This document shows, piece after piece, positions 25,070 through 34,527 of a DNA stretch of 64,000 bases (position 1 is its first letter; each line of letters starts with the position of its first letter). The stretch lies in the NCBI RefSeq assembly GCF_024385505.1, contig NZ_JANFLT010000005.1, positions 558,001 to 622,000 on the forward strand, given 5' to 3'. Below the pieces are notes generated by a model. That model worked only from the letters and a program-made list of their open reading frames with translations, was not told where the DNA came from and ran no database searches. The DNA is from Arthrobacter zhaoxinii (lineage in GTDB: Bacteria > Actinomycetota > Actinomycetes > Actinomycetales > Micrococcaceae). The position numbers and the translations under genes are program-made.

Positions 25070-25615
25070 TCAGCGTCCGCTTCCATTGATATTGGTTCGA
25101 TGGCGGGTGATTCTAAAGCGCGTAATGCGCTGGATCATGACGGGATACAAATGAAGGATCATCCCGAAAAGCATAATCTGTGCAGCACCGCGAGGGTGTG
25201 ATGTAGCCGCGGCCATGATGGCTAGTACTGCGGTAGCGGAGAAGCCGAGAAGGTGACCGGTTTCGGACTGCTCGGTCCCTCTAAGGAAGCGGGCCGTGCC
25301 TGATGCTCCTTGCTCGGTTCGACGCATCTGTTCGATGATCCTGTTCCAGCCGACGAGGCCGAGTAAGCGTCGGAGTGCCTCCGCTCCCAGCAGGGTGTAA
25401 ATCCGCGGCTCGAATGGTCTGACCCGGTAGCGGTAGCGGGCAACGTCCACCAGTGCTGGACCCGTCAGGAGCGCCATGAAGAGAAAGGCGCACTGGACAA
25501 CGAGTGCGTAGACGAGGTGATCGGGTCCTATGGCGAACCAGCCAGCGACCGCTAGTCCGAGACCGAACACCAGACCCGCAGTCGTCGAGCCAGGTTGTCC
25601 ACTAGGCGATGCCAT
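25070..25615 (-). CDS. Membrane protein, unknown
   Basis: A 181-residue protein. Two N-terminal helices (TAGLVFGLGLAVAGWFAI, LVYALVVQCAFLFMALLTG) are followed by a cytosolic stretch RVRPFEPRIYTLLGAEALRRLLGLVGWNRIIEQMRRTEQGASG, the motif RGTEQSETGHLLGF, and two more helices. The E-x-R/R-x-x-L-x-G-W-N and H-x-x-x-F pattern resembles the small membrane acyltransferase-like group that includes CrtO, but this is only resemblance. Overlapping GTG 25618 and ATG 25615 starts are both possible. Confidence 0.55.
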   Translation of the reverse strand: MASPSGQPGSTTAGLVFGLGLAVAGWFAIGPDHLVYALVVQCAFLFMALLTGPALVDVARYRYRVRPFEPRIYTLLGAEALRRLLGLVGWNRIIEQMRRTEQGASGTARFLRGTEQSETGHLLGFSATAVLAIMAAATSHPRGAAQIMLFGMILHLYPVMIQRITRFRITRHRTNINGSGR

Positions 25616-25800
25616 CACATCACCCGGATACCGCGCGCGGCACGATTAGCGGCTGCGGTTGAACGGACGTTCATCTCGGTACGTACTGCTGCTCTTGTTC
25701 GTCGATCCCCCGTTGTCATGCCCCCGACTCTACCCAGAGCCTTCCTCCGGGCTGTCCCTAAGGGCGATCCTTCATCGGGTCTCTGTAGGCCAGCAGCAAT

Positions 25801-26586
25801 CTAAGCCAGGGCCTGTTTCCAAGCATCTTTATTGCGTAGGACATAGTCAGCCGCCCCGCGCCAGTGATCGCCGTGTCCGCTGACATACATTTCTGCCCAA
25901 GGCTGGAATCCGATTTCATGTGAAGATTTCAACAGCTCGTGCATGGCCACCGTCCTCTTTCCTAGGGCCTCGGGCAACGCTTCCCGTAAGACCTCGTCAG
26001 CTTCATATCCGTCGATAACAGCACGCAGCCTCGCGGCTGCCTCTGGAACCGGTTGGCCTTCAAAGAGCATTCCAAAGGACTGCGCTGCATATGCAAGGTC
26101 CCAGAGGCGCGTACTCGGGCCCGCGGCGTCCCAATCGATGAACACCCACCGTTCACCCATGATGAGGTTCCACGGCGCCAGGTCGTTGTGGCACATCAGG
26201 TTCGCATTCTCGGCAGGCAGCAGAAGGTTCCACCCGGTCGTATCCGGGAGACCAAATCCTTCGCTCGCATCGTGAATCTGGTGAATCAAACGGCCGACCC
26301 GCCGGAGGTCATCCTGTCCTAGGGGCAACTGGTCCATCGCAGATACACCCCCGACGTACTCGATGACATGTCGCTCATCGTGATCCTTGCCCAGGGGTTT
26401 GGGCACGTCAACGCCAGCCATCTGGAGAGCTTTCAGGTACTTCTGAACAATGGCAGAGTTTTCCTGCCACGGTTTACGGACAGTATCGCCAATACGAACG
26501 ACACTCTCTGAGGCGTTTCCGCCTTCAAGTTCTTCAGCTTCCTCATTCACCCGAAGAACGCTACTGCGTGCAAACAAGCTGGCCAA
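25801..26586 (-). CDS. Aminoglycoside phosphotransferase-like kinase
   Basis: A 261-residue protein. RIGDTVRKPWQENSAIVQKYLKAL is the N-lobe with the ATP Lys; LMCHNDLAPWNLIMGERWVFIDWDAAGPSTRLWDLAYAAQ gives the catalytic loop (H-N-D-x4-N) and metal site (I-D-W-D). It starts at TTG 26586, which has GGGAG 5 nt upstream; the overlapping ATG at 26591 is out of frame. The substrate is unknown. It is the second APH-like gene in the window and shares little detailed sequence with the one at 20333. Confidence 0.84.
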   Translation of the reverse strand: MASLFARSSVLRVNEEAEELEGGNASESVVRIGDTVRKPWQENSAIVQKYLKALQMAGVDVPKPLGKDHDERHVIEYVGGVSAMDQLPLGQDDLRRVGRLIHQIHDASEGFGLPDTTGWNLLLPAENANLMCHNDLAPWNLIMGERWVFIDWDAAGPSTRLWDLAYAAQSFGMLFEGQPVPEAAARLRAVIDGYEADEVLREALPEALGKRTVAMHELLKSSHEIGFQPWAEMYVSGHGDHWRGAADYVLRNKDAWKQALA

Positions 26587-26709
26587 GCCATCTCCCGGGC
26601 GGAACCAATAGAGGTCCCGCTAAGGGATCCACAACCGTTCACCTTCAGGAGGTGGTAAATCCCCTTCACCAAATGTTCATCCGCCGCATGGTTTCGGATC
26701 TCAGCTCGT

Positions 26710-27285
26710 CTACACCGCCACGTTCACCGAAGCGTGAAGATGCATGTCGTGCCACCCATCCTCATGCCTGAGGCCACTGCGCTTGATTCCTTCGAAGGAA
26801 AAGCCCGTCTTTACAGCGATTCGACATGATGCCTCGTTTTCCGTGGAGTGGGAGAGCTGGAGCCGCTTGAGTCCCACGGTATTGAATGCCCATTGACGTA
26901 GCGCGATCACAGCTTGGGGGGCGGCTCCGCGGCGGCGAGCCTTGGGAAGAGTCCAGTAGCCGACTTCTCCGTCGCCTTCGAACAGGTTGATCCTGCTGAT
27001 CGCTGCCCGACCAACAACGGATCCCTCATCATCACAGACGGCCCAGGAGGCACCGGACTCCTTTTCCCATTGCCCGCGCCACCGTCGAATCAAATTCTGG
27101 GCCTCATCGAGTCCCTCGATCCGGCGGCGATGCCACAATGCGATTGTTGGATCTTGGTGGGCAAATAAGACAACCGCGGCATCTCCCTCGGTCCAGGGCC
27201 GCAGGGCGAAAGTCTCCGCCGTGAGAACCGGTTGAGGGACTCCGCTAATGGCTCCGGGCGGCAGGAATGGGCTAATAAGTGCCAT
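26710..27285 (-). CDS. GNAT acetyltransferase, RimJ/RimL type
   Basis: A 191-residue protein: LTAETFALRPWTEGDAAVVLFAHQDPTIALWH at the N-terminus, GEVGYWTLPKARRRGAAPQAVIALRQWAF as the acetyl-CoA loop, and LSHSTENEASCRIAVKTGFSFEG at the C-terminus. ATG 27285 follows CATTAT by 6 nt (leaderless); an in-frame GTG at 27291 is the alternative. Confidence 0.82.
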   Translation of the reverse strand: MALISPFLPPGAISGVPQPVLTAETFALRPWTEGDAAVVLFAHQDPTIALWHRRRIEGLDEAQNLIRRWRGQWEKESGASWAVCDDEGSVVGRAAISRINLFEGDGEVGYWTLPKARRRGAAPQAVIALRQWAFNTVGLKRLQLSHSTENEASCRIAVKTGFSFEGIKRSGLRHEDGWHDMHLHASVNVAV

Positions 27286-27617
27286 CGACACATAATGTCA
27301 TGTGACGCCTTTCGCGAAAGCACATCTTCGCGAACCCAGATACATCCAGACCTACTACCTGGAGGGTCGAACGAGAAATTGGCAGACAGCGTCGATAGAC
27401 CAGATTTTGATTCATCGTGACAGGCAGCGGATCCAGTGCGTCAACGCGCCCATAAACCGATCCCCCAGCGAGACAGATGTTCGGCGGGATAGGAAACCGT
27501 CGATCTTAATTCTCGTGCCAGCTAGAGCCTATCGGCCAGCAACCAGTAGACCTGTCTACGCCAGATCTTCGCGCTGGGTGCCAGGTAGTAAGCGCGGGGA
27601 GTCCTTCACGAGCAGGC
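27286..27617. other. Intergenic stretch without a convincing gene
   Basis: About 330 bp, visibly richer in A and T than its surroundings. A plus-strand open frame at 27302-27652 gives an Arg/Ser-rich product with no recognisable pattern and runs into the TetR gene on the other strand. The rest looks like degraded or foreign sequence. Confidence 0.5.
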
Positions 27618-28229
27618 TTAGTCGACCAGTGTTGTGGGTTTCAGGAGCCTGAACGCTTCATCGAGCAGTACCCGGGATGTCACCGCACCGTTGCGGTGTA
27701 CCAACTCGGCAGAGGAGACGTCGAGGCAGGTCAGAGCGCACAGCGTGATTGCCCGGGCGTGATACTGCCGTTCCGCCTCGGGGCCGTTCAGGGCGGCGGC
27801 GACCAGCGGCACAAGAACGGTCATCCAGGCCAAGTGCTTCTCCGTGTTCCGGGCGCGCAGAGAAGGCGTACTGATCATCACTCGCGTTGCACGCAGGGCC
27901 CGTTCAGGGTCCGCTTCGATTGTCTCCACGACCGCCTCGAACCCCGCCCGCAGGGCCTGCCATACGGGCATCGATTCCAGGCTTTGGGCCAATCGCTGTC
28001 GAACGGGCTCGCCGTAGAGCATTGGGGCGCCCAGAACCACGTCTTCCTTGGAAGCGAAGTACCGGAAGAAGCTCCGGGGCGAAATGCAGGCAGCCGCTGC
28101 AATTTGGTCGACGGTGGTCTCGTCGAAACCCTGCTCGTCGAAGATTACGAGAGCAAGCTCCGCGATCTGCTTGCGTACGGCATCGCGCGTGCGCTGCCTC
28201 AACCCGACCCCGTCGCTACTTGCACTCAT
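27618..28229 (-). CDS. TetR family regulator
   Basis: A 203-residue regulator: the HTH region TRDAVRKQIAELALVIFDEQGFDETTVDQIAAAACISPRSFFRYFASKEDVV is at residues 15-65, followed by a ligand domain with the common C-terminal TetR pattern (MISTPSLRARNTEKHLAWM). ATG 28229 follows TATGCT by 6 nt, a leaderless start; an in-frame ATG at 28244 would lie across that box. It is divergent from the aldo/keto reductase gene, with overlapping promoters, so it probably controls it. Confidence 0.87.
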   Translation of the reverse strand: MSASSDGVGLRQRTRDAVRKQIAELALVIFDEQGFDETTVDQIAAAACISPRSFFRYFASKEDVVLGAPMLYGEPVRQRLAQSLESMPVWQALRAGFEAVVETIEADPERALRATRVMISTPSLRARNTEKHLAWMTVLVPLVAAALNGPEAERQYHARAITLCALTCLDVSSAELVHRNGAVTSRVLLDEAFRLLKPTTLVD

Positions 28230-28252
28230 GCGTCGAGCATACATTGCCTCTG

Positions 28253-28283
28253 TTGACAGTCTCTGCCACGCAAGGCATAGACT
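28253..28283 (+). promoter_or_regulatory. Promoter of the aldo/keto reductase gene
   Basis: TTGACA at 28253-28258, then CATAGA after 17 bp (or TAGACT after 19 bp). The divergent TetR -10 box (TATGCT on the minus strand, 28236-28241) lies 12 bp away, so one bound repressor could control both. Confidence 0.55.
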
Positions 28284-28331
28284 GCTCGCACGTTCGGCCG
28301 GCATCTTGGGCGCCGCTCGATCCCCCCATGA

Positions 28332-29306
<975 letters not shown>

Positions 29307-29625
29307 TCAGCTAAGGGAACACCGAGGCACGGGACCCGTAAGGGCCCCGCGCCTTCTCTTGCGCCGACTAGGGGGTGCCCGAGAACATCTGTTCAAAACT
29401 GACGACATAGCAGCACAAGCACGGCGCCTGATTGGGGGTCCCCCAGCGCGACGCGCGGCCACCGCTTCCCCGCCGCGGACATCGCTATGTCGATGACGCC
29501 GGCACATGTGCGTATCGCGTTTGATCTCCAGTTCCATCTGCGTGGTCGGCGCACCGCAGTCGCTTGGCAGGGCAGGCAGTTAACCGCTAGGTTGACACCA
29601 CCGTCTACGCCTCCCGGGGGAAACC
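29307..29625. other. Intergenic stretch, no gene seen
   Basis: About 320 bp between the aldo/keto reductase and a lipoprotein gene. A weak hairpin near 29322-29350 (arms GGCACGGGACC and GGCCCCGCGCC, two mismatches) could end the upstream transcript. Nothing else is recognisable. Confidence 0.4.
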
Positions 29626-30093
29626 ATGAGAAAAGCTGCCGCCGTCCCTGTCCTCGCGCTGCTGCTCGTCAGCGGTTGCAGTGCAGCCACCACGGAGGCT
29701 GAAGCTAAGCCGCCGTCGCCTCCGGCCTCAGCGGCGCCCTCGACCGAACCAGTGGTTGAGGATACGGAAGAGCAGTCCTGCCTCAAACTCCTCGGGACAG
29801 ACGGCCAAGGACCACTGAACCAGATGATCTCCATTGTGAGGATTGGCGGCGGGACAAGCAGCGTGGAGATGAGCGCGGAGGACGCACGCCCGCTCCACAG
29901 TGAAGTCCTCGCCATAGCCGGGGATGCATCTGCAGACATGGCCCCGTTGCTGAAAGAGCTGTCGTCACCCACTGAAAACGTCATTATGCAGGCCGAAAAG
30001 CCTTCCCGGGCGTGGATGTTCAACGCCGAGTCCTGGACCACGGCCGCCACGAAACTCCAGACCCGGTGCGAGCCCTATGAGGCCGCCAGCTAG
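29626..30093 (+). CDS. Secreted lipoprotein, unknown function
   Basis: A 155-residue protein. MRKAAAVPVLALLLVSGC is a lipoprotein signal with lipobox VSGC (Cys 18). A Pro/Ala/Glu-rich linker to about residue 48 is followed by a helical domain with two Cys (QSCLKLLG and QTRCEPYE) that could bond. GGGGGAAA lies before the ATG. The family is not recognised. Confidence 0.8.
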   Translation: MRKAAAVPVLALLLVSGCSAATTEAEAKPPSPPASAAPSTEPVVEDTEEQSCLKLLGTDGQGPLNQMISIVRIGGGTSSVEMSAEDARPLHSEVLAIAGDASADMAPLLKELSSPTENVIMQAEKPSRAWMFNAESWTTAATKLQTRCEPYEAAS

Positions 30094-30277
30094 GTCTCGC
30101 TTTCTTCTACTAGGCCACCGCCACCCAGCGCACCACGCTCCGTACAGGCGTTCGCTCGGCCGAGCGCGTCGTCAGTCCGGACGGACCGGCTCGACTTTGA
30201 AACCGGCGCAGACCACCGGCCGGGATGCCGGCTGAGAAAACGCGTTCACCAATAACTGTGCCGGCAGCGGCGGTTTC

Positions 30278-30590
30278 TTAGTGGACTGAGAATCCTCCAT
30301 CGACGGCTACAAGCTGCCCGACGACGTAAGTCGATGCCGCGCTGGCCAGGAACACGGCGGCGCCGGCGAAGTCCTCCGGCACACCATTTCGTCCGACGAG
30401 TGTCCGCCCAGCCAGAGCTTGGACGGCAGCCGGGTCCTTGCTGAGCCGCTTGTTCAATGGGGTTTCCACAAAGCCTGGCACCAGTACGTTTGCGGTGACG
30501 CCGTATGGCGCCCACGCCTCGGATTGCGATCGGGCCAAAGCCTCGATTGCTGCTTTCGATACTCCGTAGGCGCCACTTGAGGCGGGTTCA
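30278..30590 (-). pseudogene. C-terminal half of a short-chain dehydrogenase (truncated)
   Basis: The minus strand reads SSGAYGVSKAAIEALARSQS with the SDR active-site Tyr-x3-Lys, then YGVTANVLVPGFVETPL and PEDFAGAAVFLASAASTYVVGQLVAVDGGFSVH. This is the last 100 residues of an oxoacyl-ACP-reductase-like SDR. The Rossmann half (T-G-x3-G-x-G) is missing; upstream sequence is unrelated and leads straight into the promoter of the gene at 30694. Not expected to be active. Confidence 0.75.
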
Positions 30591-30693
30591 CGCCTGGAAC
30601 AAGGATCATTCGGTGCATTATCCGGTGATATAGTCCATCCCTGATAAGGCCGCCCACGGCACATTCACGGCCCAAAACAGGGGGAGTTTTAAC

Positions 30694-31287
30694 GTGGAAC
30701 TGAGTTCTGACGGCGCGCGGAATATTGAGGTCCTGCACGCCAGCCAGTGTGAAAAGTGCAAGAGGGGCGAAGAATGCGACCGCTCCCCCAACAAGAAACA
30801 AATGAGTAGTTGGAGCGCTTTGCTTGTTGGCGTCTGCATCTTGCTGTTCGGCCTGGGCTTTGGGATCCCTGGAATCGTAATGGCATATTCAGACCATAAG
30901 CTCGTCTCAGACGGCGTCCCCTCGGTAGGAACAGTCGCCGACGTTCGGTTCGGCGATGGACGCAAAGCCAAACGCTACAAGGTCATGGAAGTTTCCTACG
31001 CTGTCGAAAGCGGCGTGGCCTATTCCGTTGATTACCGCGAGCGGTATTACCAGAAGCGCGAAGGCTCGGAATCGGCAGTGGCCCACAAGCTGCGCGGTAC
31101 GGAAATGACCGTTTTCTACGACCCTGAGGAGCCCCGTAAGGCCGTTGTGGAGGGCGACGAAGACGGGTACTTCGGCCCTCTGCTCATTCTCCTATTCATG
31201 GGTGGAGTAGGAGGCTTCATGACGTGTGCAATGGCCGACGAAATGATCCGCAAGAAAAGGAAAAAGAATACGGCCGAAACGGTTTAG
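30694..31287 (+). CDS. DUF3592 membrane protein
   Basis: A 197-residue protein: a Cys-containing N-terminal stretch (HASQCEKCKRGEECDR, C-x2-C with a third Cys), helix WSALLVGVCILLFGLGFGIPGIVMAY, an extracytoplasmic beta domain VPSVGTVADVRFGDG to GTEMTVFYDPEEPRKAVVE typical of DUF3592, and a second helix LLILLFMGGVGGFMTCAM. It starts at GTG 30694 with GGGGGAG 8 nt upstream. The N-terminal cysteine cluster is unusual for the family and may bind a metal. Confidence 0.78.
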   Translation: MELSSDGARNIEVLHASQCEKCKRGEECDRSPNKKQMSSWSALLVGVCILLFGLGFGIPGIVMAYSDHKLVSDGVPSVGTVADVRFGDGRKAKRYKVMEVSYAVESGVAYSVDYRERYYQKREGSESAVAHKLRGTEMTVFYDPEEPRKAVVEGDEDGYFGPLLILLFMGGVGGFMTCAMADEMIRKKRKKNTAETV

Positions 31288-31296
31288 GCACGCGAA

Positions 31297-31326
31297 CCGG
31301 GGCGCCTCGCACGGCAGGCGCCCCGG
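31297..31326. terminator. Bidirectional hairpin between convergent genes
   Basis: An 11-bp perfect GC stem (CCGGGGCGCCT and its complement) with an 8-nt loop, between the DUF3592 gene and the end of the ars operon. Confidence 0.65.
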
Positions 31327-31332
31327 CCGCTC

Positions 31333-32838
31333 CTATTCCTGCTCTGCGGACCGCCCGTGGGCCAAGCCCGTCGGGATGCCCAGGAACGCAGGAGCGGGTG
31401 CCGAGCAGCAGGATTCGGCGGGCGCAGCGGGTGCAGCAGCTTCAGGCTCCGGTGTCCCGCAGCACGACTCCGCAGCAGGTGCCGCAGCCGGTTCCGCCGT
31501 CCCGCAGCAGGACACGTCACTCTGATCAGCTGCGTCGCCGGTGTCACAGCCGGCCACGGTGTCACAGCTTCCACCCAGATCCGTGGAACAGACCCCGGTT
31601 TCGGGCAGGACGAGTTCGACGTCGTCGGCCGCCTTCTGGTCGCCGGCCAGGGCCGCGGCGATGGAGCGGACCTGCTCATAGCCGGTGGCCATCAGGAACG
31701 TCGGGGCCCGGCCGTAGGATTTCATTCCGGTGATGTAGAAGTCCTTCTCCGGATGGGCCAGCAGCCGGGCGCCGTGCGGCGTCACGGTGCCGCAGCTGTG
31801 GAATTCCGGATCGATGAGCGGCCCGAGTGCCCGCGGAGCTTCCACTGCCGGGTCCAGATCAAGCCGGAGTTCGCGCAGCATCTCCAGGTTCGGCCGGAAG
31901 CCGGTGGCCGGCACCAGCAGGTCCACATCCAGCTGCGCCTCCCCGCGCGGCGTGCTTCCGACGACGGTCAGCGAGTCCCCGCTCCGCAACCCTGTGATGG
32001 TCAACGAGGTATGCAGTTCGATGCGGCCTTCCTCGACCAAGGCCCGCAGCCGGCTGCCCAGCGCGCCGCGGGCGGGCAGCCCGTCGAGGTCGCCGCCCCC
32101 GTACACACTCGCCGCCGAGGTCCGGCGGATGGCCCAGCTGATCCGGGTGCCCGGTTCCTGCTCGGCCAGCTCCCCCAGTGCCAGCAGCGTGTTTGCCGCC
32201 GAATGGCCGGCGCCGACCACCAGGATGTGCTTGCCGGCGAAACGGCCACGGTCGCGGCCGGTCACATCCGGCAGCGGAGCGGTGATGAAGCCGGCCGTGT
32301 AGGCCTCGGGCTCCCCCGGTGCTGCGAGTCCTGCCGAGCCCAGCGGGTTCGGCGAGTTCCAGGTGCCGGAGGCGTCGATGACGGCGCGGACCCGGTGATC
32401 CACGGTTGTGCCGTCGGCGTTCCGGACGCGCACCAGGAACGGAGTGGCATCCCGTCCGCCGGTGCGGGTCTTGTCCAGGCCTTCCCGACTGACCGCAACA
32501 ACCTCGTTGTTGATGTGCAGCGCGTTCCGGATGGCGGGGACGGCGGCCAGCGGCTGCAGGTACTGCTCGAGGAGTTCGACGCCGGTGGGCAGTGTTTCGG
32601 CTTCCGGTTCCTGCCAGCCGGTGCCGGCGAGCAGGCGGCGGGCGGCGGCGTCGACGTCGTACTGCCACGGTGAGAACAGCCGGATGTGTCCCCAGGCGCG
32701 CACGGCCGCGGCAGGTGCGTCGCCGGCTTCGAAGATGACCGGCGTCAGCCCGCGTTCGATCAGGTGGGCGGCGGCAGCCAGGCCGACAGGGCCGGACCCG
32801 ATGACGGCGATGGGAAGCTGGGACAGATCAGTGTTCAT
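31333..32838 (-). CDS. Flavoprotein of the ars operon (ArsO-like) with cysteine-pair tail
   Basis: A 501-residue FAD- and NADPH-binding oxidoreductase. PIAVIGSGPVGLAAAAHL near the N-terminus binds FAD; HILVVGAGHSAANTLLAL near 205-222 is the second Rossmann motif for NADPH; LLVPATGFRPN is the conserved ATG motif of flavin monooxygenases. The last 80 residues are unusual: three Cys-Cys pairs (VSCCGT, ESCCGT, ESCCSA) plus three more Cys, in Ala/Pro/Glu spacers. It is the last gene of ACR3-arsC-flavoprotein, 30 bp after arsC. Members of this group act in arsenic resistance; the tail suggests trivalent arsenic binding (inference). Confidence 0.85.
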   Translation of the reverse strand: MNTDLSQLPIAVIGSGPVGLAAAAHLIERGLTPVIFEAGDAPAAAVRAWGHIRLFSPWQYDVDAAARRLLAGTGWQEPEAETLPTGVELLEQYLQPLAAVPAIRNALHINNEVVAVSREGLDKTRTGGRDATPFLVRVRNADGTTVDHRVRAVIDASGTWNSPNPLGSAGLAAPGEPEAYTAGFITAPLPDVTGRDRGRFAGKHILVVGAGHSAANTLLALGELAEQEPGTRISWAIRRTSAASVYGGGDLDGLPARGALGSRLRALVEEGRIELHTSLTITGLRSGDSLTVVGSTPRGEAQLDVDLLVPATGFRPNLEMLRELRLDLDPAVEAPRALGPLIDPEFHSCGTVTPHGARLLAHPEKDFYITGMKSYGRAPTFLMATGYEQVRSIAAALAGDQKAADDVELVLPETGVCSTDLGGSCDTVAGCDTGDAADQSDVSCCGTAEPAAAPAAESCCGTPEPEAAAPAAPAESCCSAPAPAFLGIPTGLAHGRSAEQE

Positions 32839-32868
32839 TGGCGCTTTTCCTCAAGGAGTACGAAGGGT

Positions 32869-33291
32869 CTACTTAGCCGGCAGCAGGTCGGCAATGAGTG
32901 CGGTGATCCGCGCCTTGATGTCGTCGCGGATGGGGCGGACGGCGTCCACGCCCTGGCCGGCCGGGTCGTCGAGCTTCCAGTCCTCGTAGCGCTTGCCGGG
33001 GAAGATGGGGCAGGCGTCACCGCAGCCCATGGTGATCACGACGTCGGACTCATTCACTGCCTCGGTGGTCAGCACCTTGGGCAGCTCGGCGGACATGTCG
33101 ATGCCCTCCTCGGCCATCGCTTCGACGGCGGCGGGGTTGACCGACTCAGCGGGCGCGGATCCAGCGGAACGGACTTCGATCCGCCCCTCCCCCAGGTGTC
33201 GCAGGTACGCAGCGGCCATCTGGGACCGTCCGGCGTTGTGCACGCAGACGAACAGGACGGAGGGCTTGGCTGCGGTTTCGGTGGTGCTCAT
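32869..33291 (-). CDS. arsC: Arsenate reductase, low-molecular-weight phosphatase type
   Basis: A 140-residue protein with the phosphatase P-loop VLFVCVHNAGRSQMAAAYL (C-x5-R, catalytic Cys near 16) and a second Cys pair in MGCGDACPIFPGKRYEDWKLDDPAG. It reduces arsenate to arsenite with thioredoxin or mycothiol as reductant. Its start overlaps the ACR3 stop by 4 bp (ATGA). Confidence 0.93.
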   Translation of the reverse strand: MSTTETAAKPSVLFVCVHNAGRSQMAAAYLRHLGEGRIEVRSAGSAPAESVNPAAVEAMAEEGIDMSAELPKVLTTEAVNESDVVITMGCGDACPIFPGKRYEDWKLDDPAGQGVDAVRPIRDDIKARITALIADLLPAK

Positions 33292-34412
33292 CGGTTCATC
33301 TTTTCTGTCGAGGCGTCTGTGGAGGTGGCAAGGGCGGAAGCGGCGGCGGGCCAGTATTTCTTCTGCGCCCAGAGGGCGACATAGACCAGCGCGACCAGGA
33401 CCGGGACTTCGATCAGGGGCCCGACGACGCCGGCCAGCGCCTGTCCGGAGGTCACACCGTAGGTGCCGATCGCCACGGCGATGGCCAGTTCGAAGTTGTT
33501 TCCGGCGGCGGTGAACGCCAGCGTGGTGGTACGGGCATAGCCCAGGTCGAGGAGCTTACCCAGCAGCATGCCGGCGCCGAACACCACCAGGAAGTAGACC
33601 AGCAGCGGCAGGGCAATGCGGGCGACGTCGAGCGGGTTCGAGGTGATCTCATCCCCCTGCAGGGCGAACAACAGCACGATGGTGAACAGCAGGCCGTACA
33701 GTGCCCACGGGCCAAGCTTCGGCAGGAACGTGCCCTCGTACCACTCGCGGCCCTTCGCCTTTTCGCCGAGGGTGCGGGTGAGGAAGCCGGCCAGCAGCGG
33801 GATGCCCAGGAAGATCAGGACGCTGGCCGTGATGGACCAGAAGGAGAAGCCGGCGCTGGTGGTTTCCAGTCCGAGCCAGCCGGGCAGGACCTGCAGGTAG
33901 AACCAGCCCAGGGCACCGAAGGCGAGGACCTGGAAGACGGAGTTGATCGCGACCAGCACGGCGGCGGCTTCGCGGTCACCGCAGGCGAGGTCATTCCAGA
34001 TCATCACCATCGCGATGCAGCGGGCCAGCCCGACGATGATCAGCCCGGTACGGTATTCGGGCAGGTCCGGCAGGAAAATCCAGGCCAGCGCGAACATAAA
34101 CGCCGGGGCGGCCACCCAGTTCAGCACCAGCGAGGTGATCATCAGTTTCCGGTCGGCAATCACCCGCGAGGTTTGGTCGTAGCGGACCTTGGCCAGCACC
34201 GGGTACATCATCACCAGCAGCCCGACGGCGATGGGCAGCGAAACATTCGACACCTTCACCGAGTCCAGCGCGGGACCAATGCCCGGAACCAGGCGGCCCA
34301 GCAGCAGTCCGGCGGCCATCGCGGCGAGGATCCAGAGCGGCAGGAAGCGGTCCAGCATGGAGAGCCGGGCGGTGACCTGGCCGGTCTGGGGTGGTGCGGT
34401 GGACGTGCTCAC
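33288..34412 (-). CDS. acr3: ACR3-type arsenite efflux transporter
   Basis: A 374-residue, ten-helix membrane protein exporting arsenite. VGLARCIAMVMIWNDLACGD contains the conserved Cys of the fourth helix and the ACR3 signature; PLLAGFLTRTLGEKAKG and LAFTAAGNNFELAIAVAIGTYG are also typical. It starts at GTG 34412 with AAGGAG 5 nt upstream; an ATG 7 codons earlier was rejected as it lies before that site. First gene of the ars transcript, divergent from arsR. Confidence 0.94.
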   Translation of the reverse strand: MSTSTAPPQTGQVTARLSMLDRFLPLWILAAMAAGLLLGRLVPGIGPALDSVKVSNVSLPIAVGLLVMMYPVLAKVRYDQTSRVIADRKLMITSLVLNWVAAPAFMFALAWIFLPDLPEYRTGLIIVGLARCIAMVMIWNDLACGDREAAAVLVAINSVFQVLAFGALGWFYLQVLPGWLGLETTSAGFSFWSITASVLIFLGIPLLAGFLTRTLGEKAKGREWYEGTFLPKLGPWALYGLLFTIVLLFALQGDEITSNPLDVARIALPLLVYFLVVFGAGMLLGKLLDLGYARTTTLAFTAAGNNFELAIAVAIGTYGVTSGQALAGVVGPLIEVPVLVALVYVALWAQKKYWPAAASALATSTDASTEKMNR

Positions 34413-34456
34413 AAAACTCCTTGGCAGGGACATCGACAGGGCTACCTACATTGAAG

Positions 34457-34478
34457 AACATCGATATCCTTCGATGTT
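34457..34478. promoter_or_regulatory. ArsR operator
   Basis: Perfect inverted repeat AACATCGA-N6-TCGATGTT between ACR3 and arsR, next to a second palindromic element (TATCCCGGGATA, 34482-34493) and a copy of ATATCGATG at 34493-34501 that mirrors the left arm. Spacing and position suit an ArsR dimer blocking both promoters. Confidence 0.65.
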
Positions 34479-34527
34479 GAGTATCCCGGGATATATCGAT
34501 GCCTGTCAATCTGTGCATAATGGGCAG

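Noticed and set aside
27302-27652. A 116-codon plus-strand open frame in an AT-richer gap
   Set aside because: No ribosome site, no recognisable pattern, and it runs into the TetR gene on the other strand.
29322-29350. Hairpin as terminator of the aldo/keto reductase gene
   Set aside because: Two A-C mismatches on the plus-strand RNA; too weak to list as a feature.
31357-32673. A 438-codon plus-strand open frame
   Set aside because: Antisense to the ars flavoprotein, which has clear cofactor motifs.
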